A stretch of 64,000 nucleotides of DNA. Origin: Phellopilus nigrolimitatus (taxonomy: Eukaryota > Basidiomycota > Agaricomycetes > Hymenochaetales > Hymenochaetaceae). Below are positions 25,561-36,320 of this stretch, one piece after another; position 1 is the first letter of the stretch; the number at the start of each line of letters is the position of its first letter. The stretch is from positions 310,001 to 374,000 of the forward strand of contig JAJOHG010000016.1 in the NCBI GenBank assembly GCA_021029095.1, in the 5' to 3' direction. The position numbers and the translations under genes were made by a program. Below the pieces are notes generated by a model that had not been told where the DNA came from, did not search any database, and saw only the letters and a program-made list of their open reading frames with translations.

Positions 25561-26237
25561 TTTTGCGAGCTTTAATTCTTGAAGGGCGAGAAAGAAAACG
25601 TAAGCGCGCTATGTTCGATTTCCTGTTTCGCTAGCCGTATATGGCTTGAGAAAAGGGAGGAGGGAGGACCGGTGTTGCAAGCATTTACTCTGGATAGACC
25701 TGGCTCAAATGGGTTTGCGCTTCCTTTTCTGCCTCTTTCGCTACAGATCGACGCGCATTGTTTCTATTCCCATAAGTTTGAACCTAGATTCCGTGCGACG
25801 CATAGAACCACAGTAAACCCGACACGAGAATGCACATTACTTGCTGTTACACGTAAACATAATTATGTGCTTGGTATCTGTACAGCGCATACGCGCCTCG
25901 CTCCGCCCTCGGCCCGCCCCAACGAAATAGTTCCGCGTGAGCGACAGTTTCGGACGCATCTATCAGCAACCGATGATTCAGAGCCTCGAGAGGCTGACTC
26001 ATTGAGTGGTCGAAGCGCCGGCCTAAAACGGGTTACAGAATATACAGCGTGCCTTGCCGACACAATAGCTTACTTGCCATTGGCCTGTCATATTTCGACT
26101 GTGCCGGCGTGCTGTGCGCGGCGTGACGTTCAACAGCGGCGCAAGACCACTAGTGTAAGGTTATTACCAACGAGTCCGAGGAAAGCATGCAGAAATACCA
26201 ACAGCCTTTTCCCTATAAACACTACGACCGGGTGCGC
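25561..26237. other. intergenic, nothing recognised
   Basis: A long plus-strand open frame crosses this stretch (to 26241) but has no family resemblance and overlaps the terminal exon of the DUF6534 gene, so I do not call it. Confidence 0.4.
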
Positions 26238-27862
26238 CTAGTACGTTTGCGGTTTCTGCGGATCCGCAGCCTCGATGTCCGATTCTGACGGCGTCCTACC
26301 GCCCGCGTCATCCTAAACGGCAGATAAATACTTAGAATAAGTCCACGACAGAGTAGCGCAGGACAGATAGTAAAACTTGCGTTATGCTCATGATTGTCCA
26401 GTATCGTCTCAGTATCGACCTTGATGCTTACAAACCGTGGATTTGAGAATTGCTAAGGGATAAAGGAAAGGCGCTGTAGTGAGCAGAGGCTCGCTGCTCG
26501 TGCAATGAGACGCGAGGACAAGCGGACTCACCCTGTTCGTATTGAAGTCGGAGCGGTCACGGATATTGCTCAATGAGATGCCGCCCGATCCAGGCTCCGA
26601 GTTGTCCGTGAGGCCACCGCGAAGGTTGTGGCGTGAGTTCAGTCTGAATAACCAAAAGCTCATAAGCGAGGACCACTTAGAGTAAGAAAAATGAAAGCGA
26701 CGAACGCGGCGAGCATTGAGTTCATGTACACTGTGTATGAGAGCAGATTTAGCGGTATCTTCAGAAAAAGTCGCCAGATTACTTACGCCGCGAAAGCATG
26801 AGGTAGAACAAGACGTATATGAATGTAGTGCTCAACGCAAAGCCCGTAATCAGCGATGCAATTGCGCACACGCCGGTAATGAGGCCCGTATTGATAGCGT
26901 ACGCCATTAGCTTGTTGAAGATCGTCTCGCTTTTCTTAAATCCCGCGCGGCTCGATCGGAGAAGATAAACGAGTACGGCCGCGATGGTGGCATCCGTAAC
27001 CGCAGTGATGACGTTGATCGTGCGCGTCACAACAACGATCGTTGAGAGCCCCGCAAAGTCTTTGAATCGATACGCCTTAGCAGTAGTAGACGACCGTCGA
27101 TACGAACTGGGCGAGGACGAGACAAGTGACTACGCCTGTCAAAGTATAGTTGTGTTTGCTCACTAGCAAAATGTAAGTGGACGCAAACCGGGCGTGCAGA
27201 CAGATGACCCACACAGCCAAATCCGCGCAACAAAGAGAGACTGCACCAGAGCGCAGATGAAGGCTGTAAGAATGATCGAGTCGCGAAGCGTGCTGCATTA
27301 AATGTCAGGTCACCGGAAAATAGAAACGCGGACTAGAATAGAGCATACTTTGTGAGATGCTCGAGAAAAAGAATGTTCGCGTAGTTCTTTATGAGGTAGC
27401 TATACGTGGAGTGTAAAATGAGGGCCTGATGAGCCGTGTCGAGCGCCCACACAACGAAGACGTGGGTTTTTAAGAGATATCCGTCATTTGTGTATTTCTG
27501 TACAAACAAAAATCGGTTGAGCACGGCAAGAAGTGGTAGAAAGAGATAGAACAAACATCGAAGTAGTAATAAACCTGGACGGTACCGGCACCCCAAAGCC
27601 TATTGGTCAAGAGAGCCAGTTGAGAACGTGGAAATGAACGCGGAAAGATACTCGAATTTTACCCCATGGTTATGCTAACGAAACGCGATTATCAGCTTCA
27701 TATAACGGATTAACATTAGAAGAGACGCACATGGAGGCAAGATACAAGCACCCAAACTGTTTCCAAAAAATCGCCTTTTAATCAGTACGTAGTTATGCAA
27801 TTATGACAACGAAGAAAACGCACGGTGTTGTCCAGTGCGGGGACGGCAGCAGCTGCACTCAT
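26238..27862 (-). pseudogene. DUF6534-type seven-helix membrane protein gene with one frameshift
   Basis: Multi-exon gene matching the intact DUF6534 gene at 47860 exon by exon: exon 1 of 39 nt from ATG 27862, a 26-nt exon (FGCLYLAS), a 12-nt micro-exon (ITMG), then LWGAGTVQVYYYFD, KYTNDGYLLKTHVFVVWALD, ICALVQSLFVARIW, KHNYTLTGVVTCLVLAQFVS, TRTINVITAVTDATIAAVLV, LNSRHNLRGGL, and a last exon TPSESDIEAADPQKPQTY ending at 26238. The membrane core is intact except at about 27077, where VVYYC runs into TAA; removing one base restores a KAYRFKDF continuation in the next frame. This is either a real frameshift or a sequencing error. One 3' intron seems to use a GC donor (GCAAGT near 26350). The family's function is unknown. 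Confidence 0.8.
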
Positions 27863-28828
27863 ATCGAGCTAAGGACTGCGGAGGTATTGCCTTCCAGCTC
27901 TACGTCGATGACCTCCGCTAGAGAGACGGGTTGCGAGAAACGGGTGCACGCTACGTGGTGGAAGAGAGAAAGGCCGCCGAACGAAAATGCAGGTTCGGAC
28001 GCTGCATTAATAATAGGCCAGTTGCCTATTGAGCTTATCACCAAATAGTGATTCCGAAGCCCGGAACATATATTTTCCCAAGTGCCGAGCAATGCGTGGA
28101 ACCCAAAAGCCCAGAGATCCGGTCGTTGCGATGCCTCCGAAACGCGTTTCGGAACCAAATCATGCTTATTTGAGTAGTGGACCCAGACATACATGTAAAT
28201 AACACATGCCAGTGTAGGGACTACGTTCAATAAACGTACAATTTGAACATTGGGTTACCTCAAGGCGACGGGACAGCATGGATCAGCTCACTTCGAGAGC
28301 TGTGGGGATCTAGAACACTTTGCTTCAAAATCTTCGGACTACCTACCTACGGAAAGGCGTCCGTTGATCAGGGACGGTGTGACTTTGTACATGTAACAAG
28401 CACGTTTTGATAGCCCCGGGCCTTTGCTTGCAACCCATTCCCGGCCCGGCAAGACTATTGTGCTTATCTAAACTTGTTTTGGTCACTTAGTTTGCGACTT
28501 TGCTATCTTCAAATTAGCGAATACTTACTAAAAAGTCGGCTTCGTAACTTGCCTCCACCCATTCTTGACATTGCTTTGCTCTTCAACAATGTGGAAGCAC
28601 TCCGAGGGCAATGTAGTTAGTCCAGCTTTGCTTTATTTCGCCTGCCATATATTGCATTCTAGCTTTTCGCAGTACCTATTCAATTTTACATTGCTATTAT
28701 AAAACCATCTGTGTATCAGTGAATAGATAAACAAACCAGCGCATCTCATCTCGTTGAATTCAAATAGTGGCATCCCAATCCCGCAGTTTGAAGTGCTAGA
28801 AAATACATCGTTTAACGCAGTCATCAAA
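27863..28828. other. intergenic between divergent genes
   Basis: No gene recognised. It contains the promoter side of both neighbours; the only clear element is the TATA box at 28698. Confidence 0.5.
28698..28704 (+). promoter_or_regulatory. TATA box upstream of the five-exon gene at 28829
   Basis: TATAAAA lies 125 bp before the ATG at 28829. It argues that transcription begins near 28730 and that the ATG at 28829 is the first in the transcript. Confidence 0.5.
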
Positions 28829-29610
28829 ATGAAAACGTATATCGAGTATGAGGAGGCAGATGTGAACGACAATCGATTCAAGCATATTTATGCAAGTGAG
28901 TAAATTCATCTCTCAAATAATGTAAACAAATTTCTGAAATCATGTTGACAACTTCTGTTCCCTAGTTCTTAACAAAGATTCACGCTTAAACGGTGCTCGA
29001 ATCTTCTTCAGGCAAGGAAAGGGCACCGATCCTTCGGTAGTCGAGTGTATGTGTACTCTGTTCCTTTATCTATGCTAAGGTATAATCATATCTATGCGCA
29101 GTGGTGCATAGAACATATGGCTTCAGAAGAGATGGGATCAGTCTGCTTAGTGCTTTGAGAACACTAGAGGAGCACCTTGCCATTTTCTCATGGAAAAAAG
29201 CAATATCAGAATCCCAACCTGAAATGAATAGCATGACATGGGGCAATCTTTTGAGCAGTATGTCAACCACCTTCGTGCGGCTGACTGTACATTGTTTCTT
29301 CATTTGTGATTGACTCAAAATTCTTGTAGTACTCAAAGGTTATCCAGGAACATGTACCGTGTATTACAGGCAGTCCAGAGAGATGATGCAGGATGGGAAA
29401 GTGGTGCCAATGTGGGACCTTAAAGGTATGTTTTTGATACTTTTCAGCATTGAAAGCAATGGCTGAGATTCCTTATTTAACACAGTTATGCAAACGATCA
29501 ATGAACAAGTACATTGCCTGTTTGATATAAAGCACGAGGACAGTCGCCACAGGGTCAGCTTGAATGCAGCCGGCCAGAAGGCGCTCCAATACTTTAACAC
29601 ACTGTACTGA
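28829..29610 (+). CDS. hypothetical 174-residue protein, five exons, unknown family
   Basis: Exons 28829-28895, 28966-29046, 29102-29257, 29330-29425 and 29486-29610 add to 525 nt with every junction GT-AG and every frame continuous, which is strong evidence that the gene is real. The protein starts MKTYIEYEEADVNDNRFKHI and continues with NKDSRLNGARIFFRQGKG, VHRTYGFRRDGISLLSALRT, LKGYPGTCTVYYRQSREMMQ and SLNAAGQKALQYFNTLY at the end. It is soluble in appearance, with no signal peptide or membrane helix. I recognise no family. It sits between the DUF6534 gene and the broken third NmrA copy, just outside the left arm of the inverted duplication, and has no counterpart outside the right arm. Confidence 0.75.
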
Positions 29611-29739
29611 CCTAAGATATTACAAACAAAAGTCACAATACTAAATCATGTATTACGACTGCACAATGCGGCTGGCTTGTGTGCGAAGAGAAGATACAGT
29701 TTCTTTCAAAACGAAGTTAATTGATTCATCTATACATTC

Positions 29740-29960
29740 GTAACATTCAACTGATGAGGTTCGACGAACGCTCAGTTTCCGTGTTAGCACCCACCACTGC
29801 AGTCTACGCGAATAGGGGTGATAAACTCCGAAAAAACCCCTAATCAAAGATAGTCATATACAATTTTAATTCATATTTGAAAAGACGCTATGCGCGCCCT
29901 ATAATACCTCTCAGCATCGTTATAATTGTTTCTGACAACTTCGGCACCATGTGCAGGTGA
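29740..29960 (-). pseudogene. NmrA-like gene relic, third copy
   Basis: The plus-strand stretch at 29878-29955 matches the exon-1 region of the neighbouring NmrA gene (31312-31400): AAAGACG, then GCGCGCCCT, ATCGTTATA, and ACTTCGGCACC appear in the same order and spacing apart from small deletions. Weaker matches at 29760-29850 correspond to exon 2 (TTTCCGTGTT, GCAGTCT). The copy is too decayed to read as protein. It lies only 0.3 kb outside the left arm, in the same orientation as the intact left NmrA gene, so it is a tandem copy. Confidence 0.6.
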
Positions 29961-30297
29961 GTGGGCAGAAAACGCGGTGGCTGAAAAAGAAGAGTGTTGT
30001 GGCTTTCGACGGAAATCGAGAGATCAGAGGATCGGCACTACGGGAAATAAAGCCAGCCAGACTGCATTTGTGGTAAACATTGTCTATGAACTGAACATAC
30101 TGTCGCAGACGTACGTAGCTAGGCCTATGGTAACGCCCATCTGTACTCCGCTCGATTCAGATATTGAACTGAGAAATATCGAAAGTAATTCCGTATACCA
30201 AATTGCAACAGATACATCTACATAAGAGTATACATTCGCGGCCTCATCACTCGACGAGGCTTGCAGACATCCGTGATTAAGAGCTGTCTCTGTTGAA

Positions 30298-31557
30298 TCA
30301 TCTGGGCACGAGCTTGTCGAGGTTCACCTTGATAAACTCCTCGAATGTCGCTCGCGTAGGGTTCAGTCGCTTCGTCAGCTCGGGATCTCCACTCGCATTG
30401 CCCTCGTTGTCATACTTCCACTCTGCAGATAACGGTGTCAGTGAAGCTTTTTATTTTATTTTGTTTAGAGTATGCTTACTGTTGCTGTGGAAGACGTGCG
30501 TGTCAGTATATGCAAAACCCGGTACAGTGGGGGAAAGGACGCACTTGATCCAAAGCTCGCACATTCCCGGAACTCCCATGGCCGTCTCCTCAAGTCCATC
30601 AAAGTCCGCCTTACTCGTCTCGATGAGCTCGACGTCCGCGCCTGATACCCGACGGAGCATCTCGACGAACTTTCGCGGTGTTATGATCTCCGAAAGGAGA
30701 CGAATATCGTTTCCTATTGCCATGTCAGCCAGAATACATTCATTGGGCGGATTTGGACGTACCAATCCATTCCTTGGGATTCTTGAAGGCAGCGAGCACG
30801 TAGGCGCCCGTCTCGGCGACAGAGAACGCCCCGAGTGGACCGTCCGTCCACAGCAGGGGCCAGTGCGCGACGAGTTTCCCTGCCTCGTTCTTCTTCAGCG
30901 CCATGTCAGGGAAGATATAGAAATTCTCGTAGTAGAAGGCCGTTACTAGACTGAGCAATAGCAGGCGTGAGGGACGGAAGCATAAATAGATAGTAAATAG
31001 ATAGTAGAGAGGAATTACTCACGAAGTGCGAGGCAGACCGCTCGATTGCAAGTAGTCATCTACAAGGGCCTTGGACTCGCCGTGTGGGACATCGGAGTGC
31101 TCGAGTGTTCTGGGAAGAATCTAGTGACTATTAGAGCGAGACAAATAATAAAACGTACGACCAAACAAAGTGCTTGACGCCAGCCGCCTTTGCAGCATCG
31201 ACGAGCATCTTGCCGTGCTCGGTCTCCGTGTTCGCGTTCATGGCTTCCCAGTCTGCATAAATAAGAATGAGAAAGACAGAAGAGAAAAGTCGTATTGAAT
31301 ATAGGCTTACAAGTCGTGTTTCCAAAGACGCCATACGCGCCCTCGAAGGCCTTGCGGACCGTCTCGGGATCGTTATAGTCGGCGCTTACGACTTCGGCAC
31401 CGCGCGCGACGAGAGCGTGCGCTTTCTCGGAGTCTGTGTTCCGTGTGATGGCGCGGACGCGGAAGGAGCCGTCTTTGAGAAGGTAGTCGACGACGCTGCT
31501 GCCTTGTGCGCCCGTCGCGGCTGTGACGACGATGAGAGGCTTGATTTCGCTGGTCAT
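30298..31557 (-). CDS. NmrA-like NAD(P)-binding protein, left copy
   Basis: Rossmann-fold protein of the NmrA-like/atypical short-chain dehydrogenase family; such proteins are redox sensors or reductases, usually cytosolic. The start at 31557 (MTSEIKPLIVVTAATGAQGS) contains the TGxxGxx dinucleotide loop; KDGSFRVRAITRN follows, where the Arg suits NADP. Later blocks: FEGAYGVFGNTT, AAKAAGVKHFVWS, VTAFYYENFYIFPD, GPLGAFSVAETGAYV. Structure follows the right copy: seven exons including a 5-nt micro-exon at 30480-30484. All splice sites are preserved, so it should be functional. In exon 1 (82 residues) it differs from the right copy at five positions. The substrate or partner is unknown. Confidence 0.9.
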
Positions 31558-31937
31558 TGAGTTATAGAAAAAGTGCGTTGGATGAGCTAGAGACACACCG
31601 AACTGTTTAACTGTTTATATGTAAGGCATTTACAGCGGCGGGACTTCGTCGTTGCTGATCAAGGTCGAGGAGGAATTTGTAAGTGAGTGAGCTGACGGGC
31701 GGTCGCGGTGGTTGGAAGAGGAAGAGTGACGCCTCACGGCTTCCAATGGAAAGATCGGAAGATCGACGACGGCAAGGAGCGGAGAAGGACATCCAAAATT
31801 GGCAAGAAATAGTAAGCCTGCTCGAAAGCCACATATCTGTCTTAATAATCACACCGACGAACAAGTAAAGTAAACGCTCCCAAATGTTCTATTAGATTAA
31901 GATGGAGTCGTTACAAAACATAATTAATGCGAAACCT
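31558..31937. other. spacer between NmrA and hydrophobic-protein genes, left arm
   Basis: About 380 bp between the divergent NmrA start (minus) and the 3' end of the next minus-strand gene. It must hold the NmrA promoter; the right arm counterpart has a TATATATA at 45027. No gene seen. Confidence 0.5.
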
Positions 31938-32804
31938 CTAGCAGATCGTAAGCAGGTTGCCGACAACGTTCAGTCCAAGCGACACAAGGATAGACGCAAT
32001 CGACAGCACAAGCGGAACAAGCTCCGCCAACAGGCCGTCTACAATAGCAAGCACCGCCTTGATCAGCTCGCACAGGCATCCACCCAGCGTGACAGAGACG
32101 ATCACGTCCAGCAGGCACTTCTTGTCGCCGACAACAGAGAGCACGAGCGCGAGCGCAGTGCACAGAGCCTGTAGTAGCAAATAAAGCGAGCGTCAGCTTA
32201 GGTATTCGAGACGAATGCGCCAATGTAACGTACGCAGAGGACATCCGCAAGCAGTCCCGCAATCACAGAAACAGCAACCTGCGCAGTGCCGTCTGCAGAG
32301 CACAAGATAACAGAAATTGGCTGCCCGACCAACGCCTTCAGGTCAGTCACCGCGTCACCGATAACAGACACGACATCCTTCAGGATAGGTGTGATCGTCT
32401 CCGTTGTCGCATTCTGCGAAGTCAAGTGGTCTATGGCCATCCGTCAGCTCGTGAAACACATTTCCTGAAAAGACGCATATGAACTCACTGAGGTCGCAAA
32501 GCGAAGCACCAAGGTTGACCTTGAGCTCCACCAGAATTGATGCGCACCCCTTCGTGTCGCGCGCAATCGCTCCCGCTGCTGCACCCGCCGCGGTACCGAC
32601 CGCTGTGCCAGCCGCTGCCCCGACAAGGTCACGAGCGTGCACGTCGGCGGCCACACCGGCCTTCGCATCCACAACCTCGCGTCTGAGCACCTTCGCGTCC
32701 GCCACCGCAGCAGCCTCGGCATCCACCAGAGGCGCCGCAGAGGCGAAGGGAACAAGAGAGAACGCCGCAGCCGCGACCACAGAAAGGATGGCAGAGGTAC
32801 GCAT
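31938..32804 (-). CDS. secreted hydrophobic cysteine-containing protein, left copy
   Basis: Exons 32804-32489, 32430-32234 and 32168-31938 (316, 197 and 231 nt, the same lengths as the right copy) give 247 residues. A classical signal peptide (MRTSAILSVVAAAAFSLVPF, cleaved around ASA-AP) is followed by an Ala-rich segment with a dibasic VLRRE site that could be a Kex2 site, a Gly/Ala-rich segment (AAAGTAVGTAAGAAAG), and a very hydrophobic C-terminal half rich in Leu/Val/Ile with scattered Cys (LLADVLCALCTALAL, DKKCLLDVIV, GGCLCELIKAVLA, GNLLTIC). It may form amphipathic or membrane-associated helices. I recognise no family. Only about five residues differ from the right copy. Confidence 0.85.
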
Positions 32805-32922
32805 TATGAAAAGAATGTGGGTTGATAAAAGAGTGTAAGGGTTAGCTGAAAAGCTTCTAGGACGAGAGGAGACTTGGAAAGAGACTGAAAGTCGATGCAG
32901 GGTACGAAACGACAGACCAGCA

Positions 32923-32929
32923 TTTTATA
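32923..32929 (-). promoter_or_regulatory. TATA box of the left hydrophobic-protein gene
   Basis: TATAAAA on the minus strand, about 120 bp before the ATG at 32804. The same element occurs at the matching position in the right arm (43707). Confidence 0.6.
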
Positions 32930-33160
32930 CCACTTGTCTTGCTTCTCATCCTACCCGTCGGTAATCCCACAAAGTCACAAAAATTTACTCATATCACACA
33001 TTTTCGTGTGGAAGCTAGAGAAGTCCGCGACGCCAGTACGCGACGCTACCCGAGGCGCGTCGTCTGCAATCCGGTCTGGAGCCAACTTCGTGCCTGGAAA
33101 TTGTTGGCCCGAGATACGTAACTTGTATGCTTGGCACCAGGCGGCATATAAATCTGATAG

Positions 33161-33459
33161 GCGCAAAAATAGCTATGCTAAAGTAGCTATGCTCTTGAGT
33201 ATTTGCCAGTGATCATTGCCAAGATATTAGGATTAAAAGGCTTTATAGCATGAGCGTACAGCGATCGAGTTACTTAGTATACATTACTTGTAATCGATTT
33301 GCGAGTCAGCATCACAGTTACAAGGTTTGCATATGCAGCGCGTAGCCTGTTCTCGCGTCTGCATTCTTAGCGGTATTTCCTGCTTTCAGTCGCAGAACGT
33401 AATGACGAGATTGACCTGCAAATGTGATTCATATAAATCTTGGCATAGAAATTTAACGA
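33161..33459 (-). repeat. tandem duplication, unit 1 (distal), left arm only
   Basis: Unit of about 290 bp repeated directly at 33460-33745. Both units contain AGCTATGCTCTTGAGTATTT, TGCCAGTGATCATTGC, GATCGAGTTA, and TTCTTAGCGGTATTTCCTGC followed by a last-exon copy. The right arm has a single unit. Unit 1 carries the 33386-33415 copy of the terminal exon of the glycopeptide-like gene. Confidence 0.85.
33386..33415 (-). other. extra copy of the terminal exon of the left glycopeptide-like gene
   Basis: After an ATTTGCAG-like acceptor the minus strand reads VNLVITFCD and a stop. This equals the terminal exon used by the right-arm gene, whereas the nearer exon of the left gene reads CNLAITFCD. 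It could serve as an alternative last exon, adding or removing one cysteine, or it may be an unused leftover of the tandem duplication. Confidence 0.7.
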
Positions 33460-33745
33460 GCGCAAAAACAGTTATGTTGAAGAAGCTATGCTCTTGAGTA
33501 TTTGCCAGTGATCATTGCATGATAATGGGATTTAAACGGCCTTATAACATGAGCGTACACCGATCGAGTTATTATACTTGTAATCCGATCTGAGAGTCAG
33601 CATTCCAGTTACAAGGTTTACATGTGCAGCGCGTCGCTTGTTCTCGCAACAGCATTCTTAGCGGTATTTCCTGCTTTCAGTCGCAGAACGTAATTGCGAG
33701 GTTGCACTGCAAATACGATTCATATAAATCTTAGTATGGACACGG
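33460..33745 (-). repeat. tandem duplication, unit 2 (proximal), left arm only
   Basis: Second unit of the direct duplication that begins at 33161; its terminal-exon copy (33677-33706) is the one directly joined to the left glycopeptide-like gene. Confidence 0.85.
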
Positions 33746-34639
33746 GAAATGACAAGGTCGAAAGGATACCGTACATTGTCGACCTGGCATGCAACCTGTA
33801 CACCCGTGTCCGTCGACACATGGAAAGCTGTGGTACAATCAGCGGACGTGCCTGCCAATAAATTGTAAGTTTGAAGCACACTTAAAGCGTCTAAAATGTA
33901 CTGACAGTCTGCACCCGCCCCGTCGCAGCCTCCGTAGTATCTAGGATCGGAGATGTATTGTTGCTTCATAAAGTATTTTTTTGTTTCGTGAGCACTCACC
34001 CGAATCCACTCGTCACAGAGAAAGCGTGGCTGTAGACAGGTAAAGTAAATGACGTGCAGCAGATGAAAATTTGAAGAGGCGTACGGTGGAATCAAAGAGA
34101 TGTCTGTGCTGGAGCCGGATCCGGGCGTTGTAGGGTTTACCAACGTCGTCTCGATGAGGGTGCACTGCTCTCCGTTGAAGCCGCAATTGCCTTTAAAAAC
34201 AACAAGGCAGAAATGAAAAACACTCAGTATTGGATAGCTTATACACCAGGATGGCGAGAGTACCTGTTTGCAGATATCTGTTCACCGGTTTTCGATAAAA
34301 ATTACAACCAAATAAAGACGAGAAATACACCCACGCGATTGCACTGATGAGAGGCCCGTTGGAGACGTAATCGGCCCCGGTAGACAAGACGTTTGCGCCT
34401 TGAATAAGCGTTGGCTAGACGAGAAATCTGTGAGAACTCGAGCGGAAAATAAAGATGCTTTTCCAGCAGAACATTACACGTACAGTGCCAAAACCACAGC
34501 TACGAGCAACACATCAGAGTGAAACGAATGATATAAGAACCAGCGAGAACGCGTACTTGTTTGTAAAATGCACTGTGTGCGTCTCCGCACGAGCACCGAT
34601 GACGGCTAGAAGGACGGTAGACAACAAGAGGGAGAGCAT
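33677..34639 (-). CDS. small secreted glycopeptide-like (thaumatin-like) protein, left copy
   Basis: Nine short exons from ATG 34639, all matching the right copy in size and splice sites, giving about 156 residues. A signal peptide (MLSLLLSTVLLAVIGARAE) is followed by THTVHFTNNCGFGT, IQGANVLSTGADYVSNGPL, YLQTGNCGFNGEQCTLIETT, SGSSTDISLIPP, and YYGGCDGAGADCTSADCTTA, ending CNLAITFCD. The pattern is that of the basidiomycete extracellular 'glycopeptide' family, related in layout to small thaumatin-like proteins; function is not established. Compared with the right copy, the signal peptide and central exons are close, but the segment after GADCTSA differs at many residues (FHVSTDTGVQ against FFQPDDTHVQ). 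Confidence 0.88.
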
Positions 34640-36320
34640 GATCGACTACAGTTCGTCTCGAGGAGAGAGGATGAGAATATGAGACACAATCCGAATCCTT
34701 TTATCCTCTTTCCCATTCCTATAGCGCATAAATAAATAAGTAAAACATGGTCAATCTTACAGCACATTCCGAGAATATCGAAATAACTGAGCCTTTCATG
34801 TTCCCCTTTGCGGAACGCCGTGAAAATCCCCGCACGTTCACACCCTGAATGATTTCTGTAGCGGACACGAATATATCAGTTTCTTCTGCATTGGACTCCG
34901 CGCTACTGAGAGAAAGAACCGGACTGTACCTTTTTTCAGCGCCGAGGTGTTCCGACATTACGCGGATGGATGAAGTATTGTATATCATCTCCACTGGATG
35001 ACATGCCGGAGGTGAGGATCGCGCGCACTACATCCCATTGTGATCGGAAATTTCAGTATTATGATCAAGACGATCAGACGAGCAAAGAACTAGCGTAACT
35101 GGAAAATGATTGACATCCATACTGACTGTGCATATATTTCTGTCGACACCAGCAATTGAGAAGGTGGTTATTTGTCAAGAGACCAACGAGTTGCCGCGCC
35201 ATCTCCATCTCTGCCTAGGTTCTGTGCTGTAATTTCGGCCATAGTCGAGACTGTCGACTATTTTCGGGGGAGAGAACAAACCTTCGGGTCTTGGGAGCTG
35301 TCACTAGTGTCCACTCGCGCATTGAAAGATCCTCCGAAGATGCCTTGATGATAGCCGCGCGTTCGTGATTACGATGACCGTTCTAAATCGCCATACTGAA
35401 ATTTGTGCGTACGTACGAGAGAAATCAAATCCACTCGGAATGCGACGAATCTGTGCGACTATATCCGCTTTTAGGCGGACGTGAGTCTATAACAATTATA
35501 AACGCTCGCTGGTCTCTTCTGGGACGAACCGGGTTGGATGTGTTTGGATTTGCATTATAGAATTATGGACAAAGATGGATCACGGAACACAGGGAACCTT
35601 TAGCAGATGACTGAGACAAGTAGGCTGAAACCATCGAAGAGGCCTCGTGTCTCACGAGCGTCTTGTAGTCAAAGGAAGATCGGTTTCCGAATTGAGCCCA
35701 GTGTGGATTCAATCATTGAGTATCAACCCTTTACACTGCAACAGGAAACAGAAGATCGCCGACGTGCGATGCAACGGCTTCCCCCAAAGCGCGAATGAAC
35801 ACGAGACACATCCAAGAGTTGATGGGATCTTCGCACTTTTTTCAAGGCGAGACACGGGCAACGGCACGACCAGTCCGAATACTCAGAGCTACTTTCTCAT
35901 AGGTGCAAGTGGTTCGTGTTGGAATCTTGTGCTGAGAGTATTCATGTATTGATAGAGACATTTCCAATAGACCAGGCCGACGTTTGAAGACCGTGCATGC
36001 ATATAAGAGGCTAGGGAAACTCCGGCACGCTGCTAAGAGTTGGCAGTGGGGGGTTACGACATTGAATTACAATGGTTCATCGGACAATGACCCACCATCA
36101 GACAATGACGCACTAACCTATAAACCGCAATACCGAGCCGTTCTGATACGACTATCAGGGAAAGAAGCGTACCAAGTGGTGGCCGGTACAAGGTTGTAAG
36201 ACTCACTACGATTTCAGGGAGATGGTCCGTGCTCGACTTAGAGCTAGCAGTTGCAACTTTGGGGGTCTTGACAAGAGTGAACTCACAACCAATGAATTCG
36301 CCGATGTTTTCATAAAGAAA
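34640..36320. other. non-coding inner part of the left arm
   Basis: Matches 39155-40812 in reverse. Open frames on both sides are not conserved as protein: equivalent positions carry different stops and small shifts. It includes the promoter of the glycopeptide-like gene (TATA-like ATAAAAG just upstream). I find no gene. Confidence 0.5.

Larger units (their letters stand above)
30200..36320 (-). repeat. left arm of a large inverted segmental duplication
   Basis: Read on the minus strand this segment matches 39155-46430 on the plus strand along nearly its whole length, including exons, introns and intergenic DNA. The outer edge is near 30200: matching sequence around ACATAAGAGTATACAT and CTCGACGAGGCTTGCAGACA is present on both sides, and resemblance stops beyond it. 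The inner edge is near 36320, where GAATTCATTGGTTGTGAGT faces GAATTCAATGGTTGTGAGT at about 39159. It holds NmrA, hydrophobic-protein and glycopeptide-like genes plus about 1.7 kb of non-coding sequence. Confidence 0.93.

Noticed and set aside
25579..26241. 220-residue plus-strand open frame
   Set aside because: No family match, low-complexity composition, and it overlaps the terminal exon of the DUF6534 gene on the other strand.
31924..32262. Alternative frames over the hydrophobic-protein exons in both arms
   Set aside because: Exon lengths, acceptors and conservation support the 80-residue hydrophobic terminal exon instead.
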